From Mesostigma viride (Eukaryota; Streptophyta; Mesostigmatophyceae; Mesostigmatales; Mesostigmataceae), in NCBI GenBank assembly GCA_009746045.1, contig RPFO01000002.1, positions 2,005,506 through 2,069,505 on the forward strand: a DNA stretch of 64,000 nt, in the 5' to 3' direction. Positions 43,201 to 55,200 of this stretch are shown in pieces. A program made the translations under genes and the position numbers. The notes beneath the pieces were generated by a model. That model was not told where the DNA came from and searched no databases. It was given only the letters and a program-made list of their open reading frames with translations. Within the stretch, counting starts at the first letter, position 1. Every line of letters starts with the position of its first letter.

Positions 43201-46200
43201 TTCTCGTCGATGCTGCGCCACTGCCTGTCCCTACTCTTCCCGCAAAAAACTTGGCTGCAGTAGGCACAGCATAGAGCAGGGAAGACGTTGCGCCTCCTTT
43301 CTATCCGCTTGGCAGGTCCAAGGATACCTGAGAAGTGACAAGGTTTGCCGGGCCTCGACCATGGCCTGCCATCCAGATCTCAGCGCCCAGTCTTGCAGGA
43401 TGGGGTGTTCCATGAGATCGCATGCAATCGCAGAGCGGGAATATTGTTCCCATGTAGCCCGTGGTGCCGCCACTATATCTGTACTCATAATAAATTAATA
43501 ATACTATATCTGTACTGTAGATGCCTGAACGAATCGTATTTCAGGATGTGCGAGGCGTCTCCCTCCCGTGCAGGCTTACCTCATCCTAAGATATGGCCAC
43601 ATCCGCCATTGCCAGAATAAAATTACCCCCTTAATGTCGTGTACCCGGCTAGAGCAGGATTGCCTGGCATGTTCTGTTCCCACTTGGCGGGCCCATGTCT
43701 AGTTTTGCATGGCATGACTTTTGCAGACTGCACATGTTTGCCGCAGTGAGGACATTTTCTTCTTTGTGGCCTTGTGAGAGGCTGCTGCCACTCTCTTGTG
43801 GTCATGACATGCTTTGCCCTGCCACGCTTGGAAGAATCAATCATTTTCAGACCAGCTGCCTGCCCTTTGCTCTTGCACCAATCTGGTTGGCTCTCCTATT
43901 GCTACCTGCTGCTCGTGCCATGTCATCTGGGGCCCACTCTCTAACCCCCCGATGCCTCAACTACCCTTACCTGCGTCACTGTGCTCCATCGTTGTGTTAT
44001 CCGCTGCGCGTGTTCGGGTCAACATGCCGCACAGACGGGTAAAGGGGGAGCGGTGGCCGTAGCCGGTGGGAAATTTCTCTGCTACGACTGTGACTTCATT
44101 TCGAACTATGCTGTGGTGAGAACCACACCAATGAAAATGCCTCGAGCGGCTGCGCATCCATAAAGGTGATGGAGCGTTGCTCCAGCTGAGAAGTGACTGA
44201 CCATCCCTTGTGTTACTTGCCAGCCGGCTCACACATGGCGTTCTGGATATAACAAATATATTTAATGTAATATATTCAATGTAATATATTCAATGTAATA
44301 TATTCAATGTAATATATTTAATGTAATATTTATTTTGGATTTTGTGCAATATGTAGCGTGATTTATGTGTGCATGCCTGTGCACCTCTAATCCACCAGTG
44401 GGGGCTGATCATCGGATGGTCAGCCTGATGACTGCAATATATTGACATGAATAAAATGTTTCTGCGAGTGCATCACAGGCTAGCTTAAAGGGCGTGATGG
44501 AGTGGCCGGCCCTGCCCGGTGCATGGCATCTGCCTGCTGTCCCCTGTTTGAGGCCAGCTGAGAGAGTGCCCTTCGGTCTGCCATGGACAGTGCTGACCTG
44601 CGCATTGCGCAAGGATGGTAGAGAGGTAGTCCATGTCTGGTGATGGATTCTTGCAGGTGACTTGAGGCAGGTAATCGCTAGCTGGGGCCGCAGCTTAAGG
44701 TGGAGCACTCCACAAAGGCTCTGCAGCGCTTCGCGGTAGCAGGGCAGGTTGATACCAGCTGGAAGCGGCCTTATCGACTGCAATGCTGATCCAACTGGCT
44801 GCATGGATTCTGTGCGTTGGAGTCCCCAGTTTCCCCAAAACTTGACTATCTACTCTGAGCCAAGACGCGGCATGCCAACATCCCAAGCTATGCGTTTCTG
44901 AACTTGAGGACTACATCGCTGACAAGGGCTGAGCGCTGTCCTGTGTGGCACTGGGTGACTCCCTGCAGGCGGGTGGCGGTGCCGTACAGATATCGGCAGG
45001 GCTGAGCAACCAGCTCTACTACCCGACCTTCGTTAACAATGTGAGCAAGGGCCCGTAGTTGGTAAATGTTGCCAATCCTAATGCAGCTAGGGCTTGTTCC
45101 CACCAGGTCAGTTTCTGCATCGCAGACACGTTGGCATGTATGCCTGCTTATTGCTAGCAAAACCATCGAGGCTGTCCTGGGAGTCCTGCTCCTGGCTGCA
45201 TCGTTGTCTATTAAAACTACCTGACTCTATCTTTGGAGCCTGCCTTGCTGCCAGGAAAGCAGACCTGGCAGATATCATGAACATGATTTTGAGACATTTT
45301 GTACGGGAATACATGCTCTAGAGATACCAGCGCTCCACACGTCAATCTGCATATCAGCATGTGCGGCGATTTGGACTGGCGAACTGGACATCCAGCCAAG
45401 CTTTTTTAATCAGAACGAAGTCTGATCTCCGACCTGTCTGGCATTCTTTCGTATCCGACTCCTTTTGGCTGCCTCATATTTCATATGCTGACATCTTGTA
45501 TGGTCAAACGGGACTTGTTTTAAGTGCTTTACTTTCATGCAAATTGTTCCCTTTGATTGCTGTCTTTGCTTTATTTTCCTTTCAGACGGTAGGCTTGGCG
45601 GCCTCTGGCCCTGACCTTAATATCCAGGGGCTCCTGGTGTCATGCAGCTACTGCCCCTCCACACCAGCACCGGTACGCTGCCGCTGCCTTCCTGTTTTTC
45701 CCTCCAGCTTCTTCTGCCTTGTTTGCGTTTGTGTGCCCTTTTCTCGCTGTCTCGCTTCCCTTATCTCCCTGCATTATCCATCGTACCATGCTTGATGTGC
45801 GGGGTGGAATGAAGGAGCTGTCTTTGTTGGGAACACCCTGGCAGTGCCATGAGTTTTGTGCCATGGCGTAGGCTGCGTATGGTATTGGTCAAAATCACTT
45901 TGCGACAGACACTTGGCTACTCGACCTCACCAACTGCTTTATTCTGGCTCCCAAAGTCTAGTTCAAATGCTACTTTAGTTGCCTACTAGAATGTATACTA
46001 AGTTCATTGGATTACGCTAAAAAAGCGCCACGTCACAATCAGCATGTGAAAATGGTTTTGCCTCGCAAATCTACAGTTCCACCTTGTTTTGGGGCCGCAA
46101 AATAATGTGGCGGAAAGTGATGCTTACCACTCCGGTAAGCTCCTCATTCCCATATAAGCAGCACCATTGCTTTGCAATAATATGGAAGCCGGCGTGCCCG

Positions 46201-49200
46201 GACAAGGAAGCTTGAACATGCCTGCTTGCTTCCCTCATCTGGCCAAACCCTGTACCGCATATCTATTCAGGCATGCAGGGTGAGGAAAGGGAAGGTGGAG
46301 ACCGCCTAGTGGTAGCCTTCCAAGCGAGTCTTAGTAATCTCAAGGACAGCAGCTTTGCGCGCATACTGGGCTCCTGGTCATGTAGTAACTTGCTCGGTCT
46401 GCTTGGCCCTATTGACTAACGGCGAAGTTTGCTGTGTATGCTAGCAGTTTGCTAAGCAAGGTTCCTAGCGTACCACCAAGATAAAAAATTGCCTTGCATG
46501 GTTCCTCGCATTTTGCCCAAGATGTTTGCCTATGCGTTATGAGTCATTAGCCTTTAGAGAGCCTTGGCCGGCTTTTTCTAATTGGCTTGCTCTGTTCTGC
46601 GACATGTGTCTTTCGGCCATGTGCCTGCAGAACACGGCAGGGTCCCAGTCGGCGAGTACTTCTCTTGTGTGTTCAAGTAAGCCACCAGATGGACTTTCTG
46701 ATGCTTTTATGGCTGTATGGCAGCTTTCAAGCCCTTTCCATGCTGGTCAGTGCCCCGGCACACCCTTGTTCCCCCTTGTGGACTGGTGACCAAGGGGTTG
46801 AGCCGTCGAAAATCTGTGGTATTGGTGTTTTCGGCCGTTAAGGGTCCTTAAATACCGCATTTTGCCACAGCTACTAACGAATATTTTCCCTTGGCACTGC
46901 AGGGCCACCTCCGCCTCCTAACCCACCGCCACCGAGGCCGCCACCGCCACCAAGGCCGCCACCGCCGCCAAGTCCTCCGCCTCCACCAAGCCCGCAGCCA
47001 CCGCCACCAAGCCCTCCGCCACTAAGTCCTCCGCCACCAAGTCCTCCGCCACCAAACCCACCGCCACCAAGTCCTCCGCCACCAAACCCACCGCCACCAA
47101 GTCCTCCGCCACCAAACCCACCGCTACCAAGTCCTCCGCCACCAAACCCACCGCTACCAAGTCCTCCGCCACCAAACCCACCGCCACCAAGTCCTCCGCC
47201 ACCAAGCCCTCCGCCACCAAGCCCTCCACCGCCAAGCTCTCCGCCACCTCCATCGCCGCCGCCGTCGCCACCACCACCGTCACCATCACCCCCACCATCA
47301 CCACCTCCGATGGCACCATCACCACCATCGCCACCACCTCCAGATCCCCCACCCCCACCATCACCACCACCTGCAGATCTCCCACCCCCACCATCACCAC
47401 CACCTCCACATCCCCCACCCCCACCACTTCCACCCCCCCCATCACCACCACCGTCACTGCACCCACCAAGCCCACCACCACCATTAATAGGGTTGCCCGT
47501 TTTCATCCCCCCTTCATTGTTGGTAAAATCATCGCCACCACCGCCACCACCTCCACCACCGTCATCACCGCTGCCATCAGGCTTGTATCTTCCAGTCCCC
47601 TCATTGCCACCACTATCGTTGCAGACTTCCCCGCCTCCCTTCTCCCCAAGTGAGTTTCAACCTCCCCCGCGCATGTCAGAGCCACCTTCGTTACTGCTGC
47701 CACCCCTGGCATCCCTGCTGCCGCCATCATCGTCTCTGCTGCCACCAGCTACCCAGTGGCCCCCGCCCGCTGCCCAACCAGACTTGCACCCTCCCCCTCG
47801 GCCACCCTCTTTGCCCCTGTCAGGGAAGCCGCCTGCCAATGCGACCCCTGCAGAGGGCGCTCAGCCACCGGCTCCCCTTCCTAGTCCAGAGGAATCGCCT
47901 TCCACTTCTGCCCACCCACCGCCGAGGTCACCATCGTCGCTGCTGGCACCCGAATCTGAAGGTTCCCCGGTGGGAACGTCCCTACCGCCTGGAGCGCCAG
48001 CTGGGTCACCCTGGCCTTCCCCGCTGGAGGTATTGTCGCCGCCTGCCACAGTGGAAACACCGGCAACGCCTTCCCCTTCCCTGGTGAGCGAGTCTCCCCA
48101 TCCCTTTCCCCCACCAGTCAAGTCCCCCCCTCCCACACGGTCCCCGCCTACACCCCCCAAGTCACCCCCCCCACCCCACTCCCCACCCCCACCCCCAAAG
48201 TCACCACCGCCCCCACGGTCGCCCCCTCCACCTCCAAAGTCACCCCCACCCCCACGGTCGCCCCCGTCCACAGGGTTTCCCCCTCCCTCGCACTCCCCGC
48301 CGCCTCCGCTGAATCCCCCCCAGCCAGCTCCGCCACCACGCGAGCCGTCCTCCCCTCTGCACCCGCCCCACCCGCCCAAGCCGCCACACCCTCCCTCCTG
48401 GACATCACCGCCGTTGCCGCCCCCGCCCACCCCACCGGTGCCCCCGGTTCCCAGCGCCCCACACACGCCACCACAGCCTCCATCCTTCCCACTGTCGCCT
48501 CCACACCCACCGCCGCAGCTGCCTCCGCACGCGCCTAGTTTTCCACCGCCCATGCCCATTTCTGGGCCATCCAGGGTGCCGCCACCCATGTGGCCCCCTC
48601 CACCAGGACCTGGAGGCCCGCCTGCTTCTGCCCTCGTCGTCTCTCTGGTGACCAGTTCGGGCGTCGGGCAGGTGTCCTTGGGTCAGTCCTTCGCCCTGCA
48701 GGCGGACGTGGACGTGACCGGCTCCCCGGACGAAGACGCGGTGGTCCAGCTGTCGTTTGCCAACATGGGAGGTAGCGGGCTCGAGGGCGCAGGTGGTAAC
48801 AGCTCCGATACCACGGGCTGCTCCACCTACCAGCTCGAAGCAGCCACTCCCTCCCAGGGTTCCTGCGGCCTGCCGGATAACGTCACCTGCTCCGTCACGT
48901 GCCGCCTGGGCCGCCTGGCGGTTGGCGCATCCGCGTTTGTGGATCTCTCCCTGCGCCCGCTGGTCCCTGGTGTGCCCCTGGTGATGTCGGCGGCCAAGGT
49001 GGTGGATAACGGCACCGCAGCCACCCAAGTGCCGCTATCCGTGGACGCGGTGGGGGGGGCCCGAGGGGAGGCCGTAGTAGCTGTCGGTACGTGGGGTGGG
49101 GGGGAGCGTCGGTGCGGATTTTGGTAATACAGGTAAGGTGACTAGCAGCAGCTACTGTAGTATAAGCAGCTTATGTTTTTACTACCATCTGCTGGCGCCT

Positions 49201-52200
49201 TTCCCTAGATTACATGTTATTTTTGTAGTCTCAGAAAGCATCTGTTATCGCTCATCGCCGCTTCCGTATGCCCTGGCAGGTACAGGTCACAGTGAACCCA
49301 TCTTGTTTTGGGGCTGCGTTCTGCCTCTGATAAGCATCCTCATTGCGGTACCATTACATCCCCATTCAGGCCGCTGATCCGTTATTGCAGGCTTGGACAA
49401 ACACCCAGGGGCCCGCGGAGCTGTCGAAGACGTGTTGGTGGGTAGGCGATTGCTGACCACTATCCCGTATACTAAAGCACTCCAGAGGGTTGTTCTACGT
49501 CACTTTGGCCCACATGTCAATACGTCTCGGGTTTCTCTGAGCAGATTCCAAGCAGCCCATCATCATCCCAGACCCTGGCATGGGGCAGCGAGTCACCCTG
49601 TACCCTGGTGGGCGGAAGACTTCCCTGCTGGTGGCGTCTCAGTCACCATTGCGCTTCACCATAGCAGGGCCCGCGCTGGCCTCGTGCACCACCGCGCAAA
49701 CCATCGACACGTTTGGCACGGGGGAGGTGCAAGACGTGGTGGCGGGGGCAGGCACCGCCGAGTGGCCGCTTTTGTCATTTACGGTGGGTGGGTGCGGCGG
49801 CTCCTGCGCTGGGAAGGGACTCTAAGTGTGCATATGCACCTGCTCCAGTTGTGTGGTGGACACGGTTAAAAGCTACGCGGTCAATAACATTATAGCGATT
49901 AGAAATTGCTACAGTAACCCACGTTGGTGCATGCCCCTTGGCCACGTATCAGACTGCTGCGTGTCTTACCACACTCATCGCTGTCATCATGCTGGTCACG
50001 ACTATCATCAACAGCCGTTGCATGCCATGCCGGCAGCCAGTAGGTAGTACTCCCGTTGTGTGCCTTCACCAGAGAAGCTGCAGAGTTGGCAATGCACAAA
50101 GTCTTTGTAGCCGTTTTTTTTGGGGGGGGGGGGTCATTTCTTAGTTTGGCCACGCATGTGTGCATGCATACACCTGGCCATGCCATGCCAGGGGTATGCC
50201 GCTGAGGAAATCGCTCGAGGAAAATCCTGGACATAATCTCTGCTTCTGCCGGTGGCTGTCCACAGTGCTTTGCCACAACATGTTGCAGGCAATTGCGGTC
50301 ATCTTCTGGCTTGCATCTGGCATGCGTGCTTGCGCGCTTGTGTCTTCCGTTCCCTTGTCGTCTTATTCAACGGCTCAGGTGGTGCCCACATCAAGTGTGC
50401 TGTCCCTCCAGCTGCTGGCCGGAGCCTGCAGACACGCCGCTGAGGAGCCCAGCCTGGCGACCGACGTGCTGTCGATGCTCGTGGGTGGGTGGTACAGTGT
50501 GCCCACAAGTAGATCTCACACCACCTGTGCAGGCCCAGACCAACGTTGGGAAAGAGGAAAGAGAAATATTGTTTGTAGGGTAGCGGGGAAGGGGAAACTC
50601 TCTTTGTTGTTTCTTTTAGAAAGGGGGGAAGGGAGATTAATATGTTTTCAAAAACGTTTCCCCGGATCAATGAAAGTGGACCGACAGGATGGCAGTTGAC
50701 GACTCGCTCCCCATTGCATGTATGCGTTATGGCACGGCTTTATGAGTGGGCATGTGACTGGATCTGACTGGACCTGGTGGCGCACTCATGTCGTTTTCCA
50801 CCTGCTTCTGACATGTTGAATGCTGTCTTGACCTCGTTTTCCCATGAAAAGGCTGGCACCTTGCCTTGCCTTTGCGTCCTGCGCTGTCCCCGTGAGGATG
50901 TATCCCCATACACCCATCACGACTGCCCACCTAGACGCTGCATTGGAGGGTACCTAGCTGTTCTTGCGGTGCCGTTTAGAGCACAGCTGGGATCTGTTCT
51001 GCCTTTCGTTTGCCACCATGGGCTGTCCGTTTGGCAGCGTAGCCAGAGAGGCCTGTTCCCTTGTTTTCTTTCGTCCATCTGTATGCATCTATTAAGTAGT
51101 CTATTAATTAATCTGTATGCATGCCGCGGATTCTCACCATGGCAAACACACGTTTCCGCCGTTCCTTTATACTGATGGCGCCCCCGAGCCACATGTTTGT
51201 ATGGAACACTGCGTACAGTAGGTGACAGGGAGTGACAGTAATAGTATGTGATCAGAGAGTAGCAGTAGGTGACGCAGCGCCCGTGACCTGTACAGGTTTG
51301 GCATATGACATGGGCTTCATTTGACCCCAAATTTCCCTAAACCTGAACCAACATAAGGGGGGGGGGGGGGGCTCCATCTAAACTTTCACTGAAGTATATT
51401 CAAATTCTGACCAGAATAAGCAAGCACAAACAAAGGGTGCCGTGAACTTGTCGCTAGCGTGGGCGGACTATGAGGCAGGTGTGCTGCAAGCTCCAGCTTC
51501 AGCTAGCTCTTCTCACTGCTAGGAGCTGAGCGTCTCGTCTCAATGCGACATGAGCCGACTGAAACAACGTACCTTTCAGCCTTCAGCCCGCGATTGCAGT
51601 GGAGGTTTTCTGATTATTATAAAATTGTGGGGTTCTGGACTCATAAATACTCCCACTTCTTTGCAGAGGATTTTTTGTCAAATCATTAAAGACTCTGCGC
51701 TATGCATTGGGGTGCACGCCCAGCGCAGTTTAGCCTGGCCCTTTGCTGCCGCATCACGCAGGTTTTTTTAGTTAAGTACAGGCCCCCTCTCAATTGTTTC
51801 GTGGTGTTTTAAACCCAATCTACCTGCTCTTGTGCAACGGTCGGTGGTGGGCTGGTCCTGCCAGACATCACAAGGCCATCGGTCGCGGTTGCTGGTTTAA
51901 GTGGTGTCAGGATTCACGAGGCCACCGCGTCCTTCTCCATCCAGTTCAGCGAGCCTGTCGAAGGCTTCTCAACCGAGGGCATTCGTGTTGAGAACGGCGT
52001 TGCGCTCAGGCAAGTGAAGAAAGCGGCTCGCAACCAGTCTGATCCGATGGGTGGGAATAAAAGGGGGCCCTGGTAGAGAACGGCGTTGCGCTCGGGTAGG
52101 TGGGCGTGCGCTGGGTGGGGTTACGAGTAGCTGGGTGTGAGTAGGCAGGGCAGGGGGGGCGTCCCTAGTTGAGAATGGCGTCGCGCTCAGGCAAGTAACT

Positions 52201-55200
52201 TTAGGTTGTGCAGTTGCGTGGTGGTGCACATTGGGTAGGACATGGGGCTGTACCCCGTAAACTTGGGTGGTTTGCAGCAGGCTGCCCCTTGAGACAGCTC
52301 CTGCGTGGCCACCCTTGCCCTTGCACGCCCATCACAAGATAGCGCGTCTCACTCGTGTGGATGAGAGGGTTTCCCGAGTATGCCCCAGTGCAGCCTGTGG
52401 GCCTTCCCCCCCCTTGGACCATGGGGTGGCCTAGGATCTGACCCATTGCGTGTGCTGGCTGTGCGCGGCTGCCCCCCCCCCATGGCGCCTGCCTGCAGCT
52501 TGCTTCCTTCGGACGCGACGCGCACGGCCTACCAGCTGGTGGTGGCCCCTGACCGCGACGACTTTTGCTTCGTCACCGTCCAGGAGGGGGCGGCGTGGGA
52601 CTTGGTGGGCCACACCAGCACCGCCTCCAACACCGCGCGCGTGGAGCACTGTAAGTAGAGGGCCGGCGCCTCGTGGGCGCGCTCCCCCAAGTTGCTGCGT
52701 TTGTGCAACTGCCAGCAGCAACAAGATGCTCCAGTCAGGTTGAGCACTGTGTGCTGAGAGCCGGCATGGATGAGTGGGGACACCTGACGCGGTAGATCTG
52801 GCATCTTGCCGCACTCCGAATTGGCTATGGGGTGTTTATCGTATTGGGCCTGCTGAGGAAACAATGCCAGACAACATCCCTCCTTATTGCTTCTCGTAGG
52901 AAACAGTTCCTGGCCTGGTAATATCTTTTGTTATTGCTTCTCGTAGGAAACAGTTCCTGGCCTAGTAATATCTTTTGTTATTGCTTCTCGTAGGAAATAG
53001 TTCCTGGCCTAGTGATATCTTTTGGCCATTCCCCGCAGTAAAGTACATCGGCTGTGCGCCTCTGGTTTCATCCGGCTAGCACGATTCCCAATCAGCAGGA
53101 GCGGGCGAGCTTTTGTAAAGGCGAAATGGGACAACGCTGCTCTTGAAAGTGTCCGTCCTGCTCATGCCAGTCTACCTTTCCTCTCAAATGTGCTGCCACA
53201 CACTCCTCTGACGCCATTTCGACCTTGGTACCCGGGTAGCCCTCTCGACCCTGCCGGCCTACCATGCCAAGTTCATGTTCATGTTTGTCACATCGCATGC
53301 GCTCGTGTACTTCATGCCGCGCAAACATGGCGTGTGGCGGCCCTGTTGCACAACCCTCTGGCATTGTGCTGCCCTGTGCCTGTGTTTATTGGAAGCTTGC
53401 TTCGTACAATCTTCATGAAAAAGCAATCGTGCTCGCGACCCCACGATCTTCATATGCTGCTTTTCCGCACACCAGACACGCAACACCGCGCCGCCGTGCA
53501 CGTCATCTCATCCATACTGGGCACCGCGGTGGCCGCGAGCGTGGTGGCATCAGCCGTAGCAATGGGCGCTGGCACAGGGGGGGTCACGGTGAGGGCCGCG
53601 CCTGCCCATTCCTTCCCTCTCACGTGGTGTGTTGCGCCCCTGGTTGGCAGTCTTGCTGTCGCCCTCCCGATGGTGGCTTTGCTGCAGCACGTGTACTTGA
53701 GGTGGACTCGCCCATGTCCATTACAGCGGACCGGCACAGCTGAGTGGCTGCGCGATGTCTTCCCTTGCCTGCGTGTGTCTGAATGTATCTTTGTCTGACG
53801 ATGCGTCACAATTATTTGCTGCTGTGTTCGCGGTACCTGAACGTATGAGCGCCATGGCATGGCTGCGGTGGCTGGTATGATGAGCGCCCTTGCTGGGACT
53901 GGGTGCATGACTGCCGGGCTGCGGACCATGGGTGGAGGGAGCAGGGAACTGTCTTGTGGTGGCAAGCTGCTAGGGATGGCTCATGTTAGCACACAGTATA
54001 CCATGAACCCATTCTCTTCTCCGCTCTTGGCACTTGACTCGATGGACTACCATAGGGGCGCATACAAAGGTGCCTGGTTCCCGAGTTTTTTTTCTTCAAT
54101 TCTTGTCTGGGATTATCTGCTGCCATGATCTGGGCAGCCGTTATTTCATTCGAATCCTCCATCTCCTTTGCTGGCTTTGCTGGCCACTGTAATGGCCAGA
54201 TGAATGTCGCAACACTTACAACGGTTACAATTGGTTTACTGCATCCTAGGGGGTTGCAGAACAAGCCACCTTTTGTAAGGGAGACTAAAGCACAATATTT
54301 TGTTGTATATAGATCTAAATATGCCCTATTCTCTCTTTGATTCCGATCCATGGATGCCTCTTTCTGCACAATGGCTTCCCGTGCTTGTCATTTAAAAGGC
54401 GTGGCTAAATTCCTTGTGTATGGTTAAGTGTGCCCCTGTTTTGCCTCTGCAATCAGCGTCCTTTTGCATGTATCCATCTCTTAATGGCTTGTCTCTCGTC
54501 GCTATCAGCCTAGTATGCGCTGTTCGCTCGTCGCTATCATATGCGCCGTTCGCTCGTGGCTATCGTATGCGCTGTTCGCTCGTCGCTATCAGCCTAGTAT
54601 GCGCTGTTCGCTCGTGGCTATCATATGCGCTGTTCGCTCGTCGCTATCATATGCGCCGTTCGCTCGTGGCTATCGTATGCGCTGTTCGCTCGTCGCTATC
54701 AGCCTAGTATGCGCTGTTCGCTCGTGGCTATCATATGCGCTGTTCGCTCGTCGCTATCAGCCTAGTATGCGCTGTTCGCTCGTGGCTATCATATGCGCCG
54801 TTCGCTCGTGGCTATCATATGCGCCGTTCGCTCGTCGCTATCATATGCGCCGTTCGCTCGTCGCTATCAGCCTAGTATGCGCTGTTCGCTCGTGGCTATC
54901 ATATGCGCCGTTCGCTCGTCGCTATCATATGCGCCGTTCGCTCGTGGCTATCATATGCGCCGTTCGCTCGTGGCTATCATATGCGCCGTTCGCTCGTCGC
55001 TATCATATGCGCCGTTCGCTCGTCGCTATCAGCCTAGTATGCGCTGTTCGCTCGTGGCTATCATATGCGCTGTTCGCTCGTCGCTATCAGCCTAGTATGC
55101 GCTGTTCGCTCGTGGCTATCATATGCGCCGTTCGCTCGTCGCTATCATATGCGCCGTTCGCTCGTCGCTATCATATGCGCCGTTCGCTCGTCGCTATCAT

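Noticed and set aside
46874-47506. Minus-strand glycine-rich protein
   Set aside because: Antisense of the proline-rich exon, whose frame, splice sites and downstream domain support the plus strand.
53038-53080. Exon after CCCCGCAG at 53038
   Set aside because: In the required phase it meets TAG after 13 codons; the exon at 53476 fits in phase and continues the protein.
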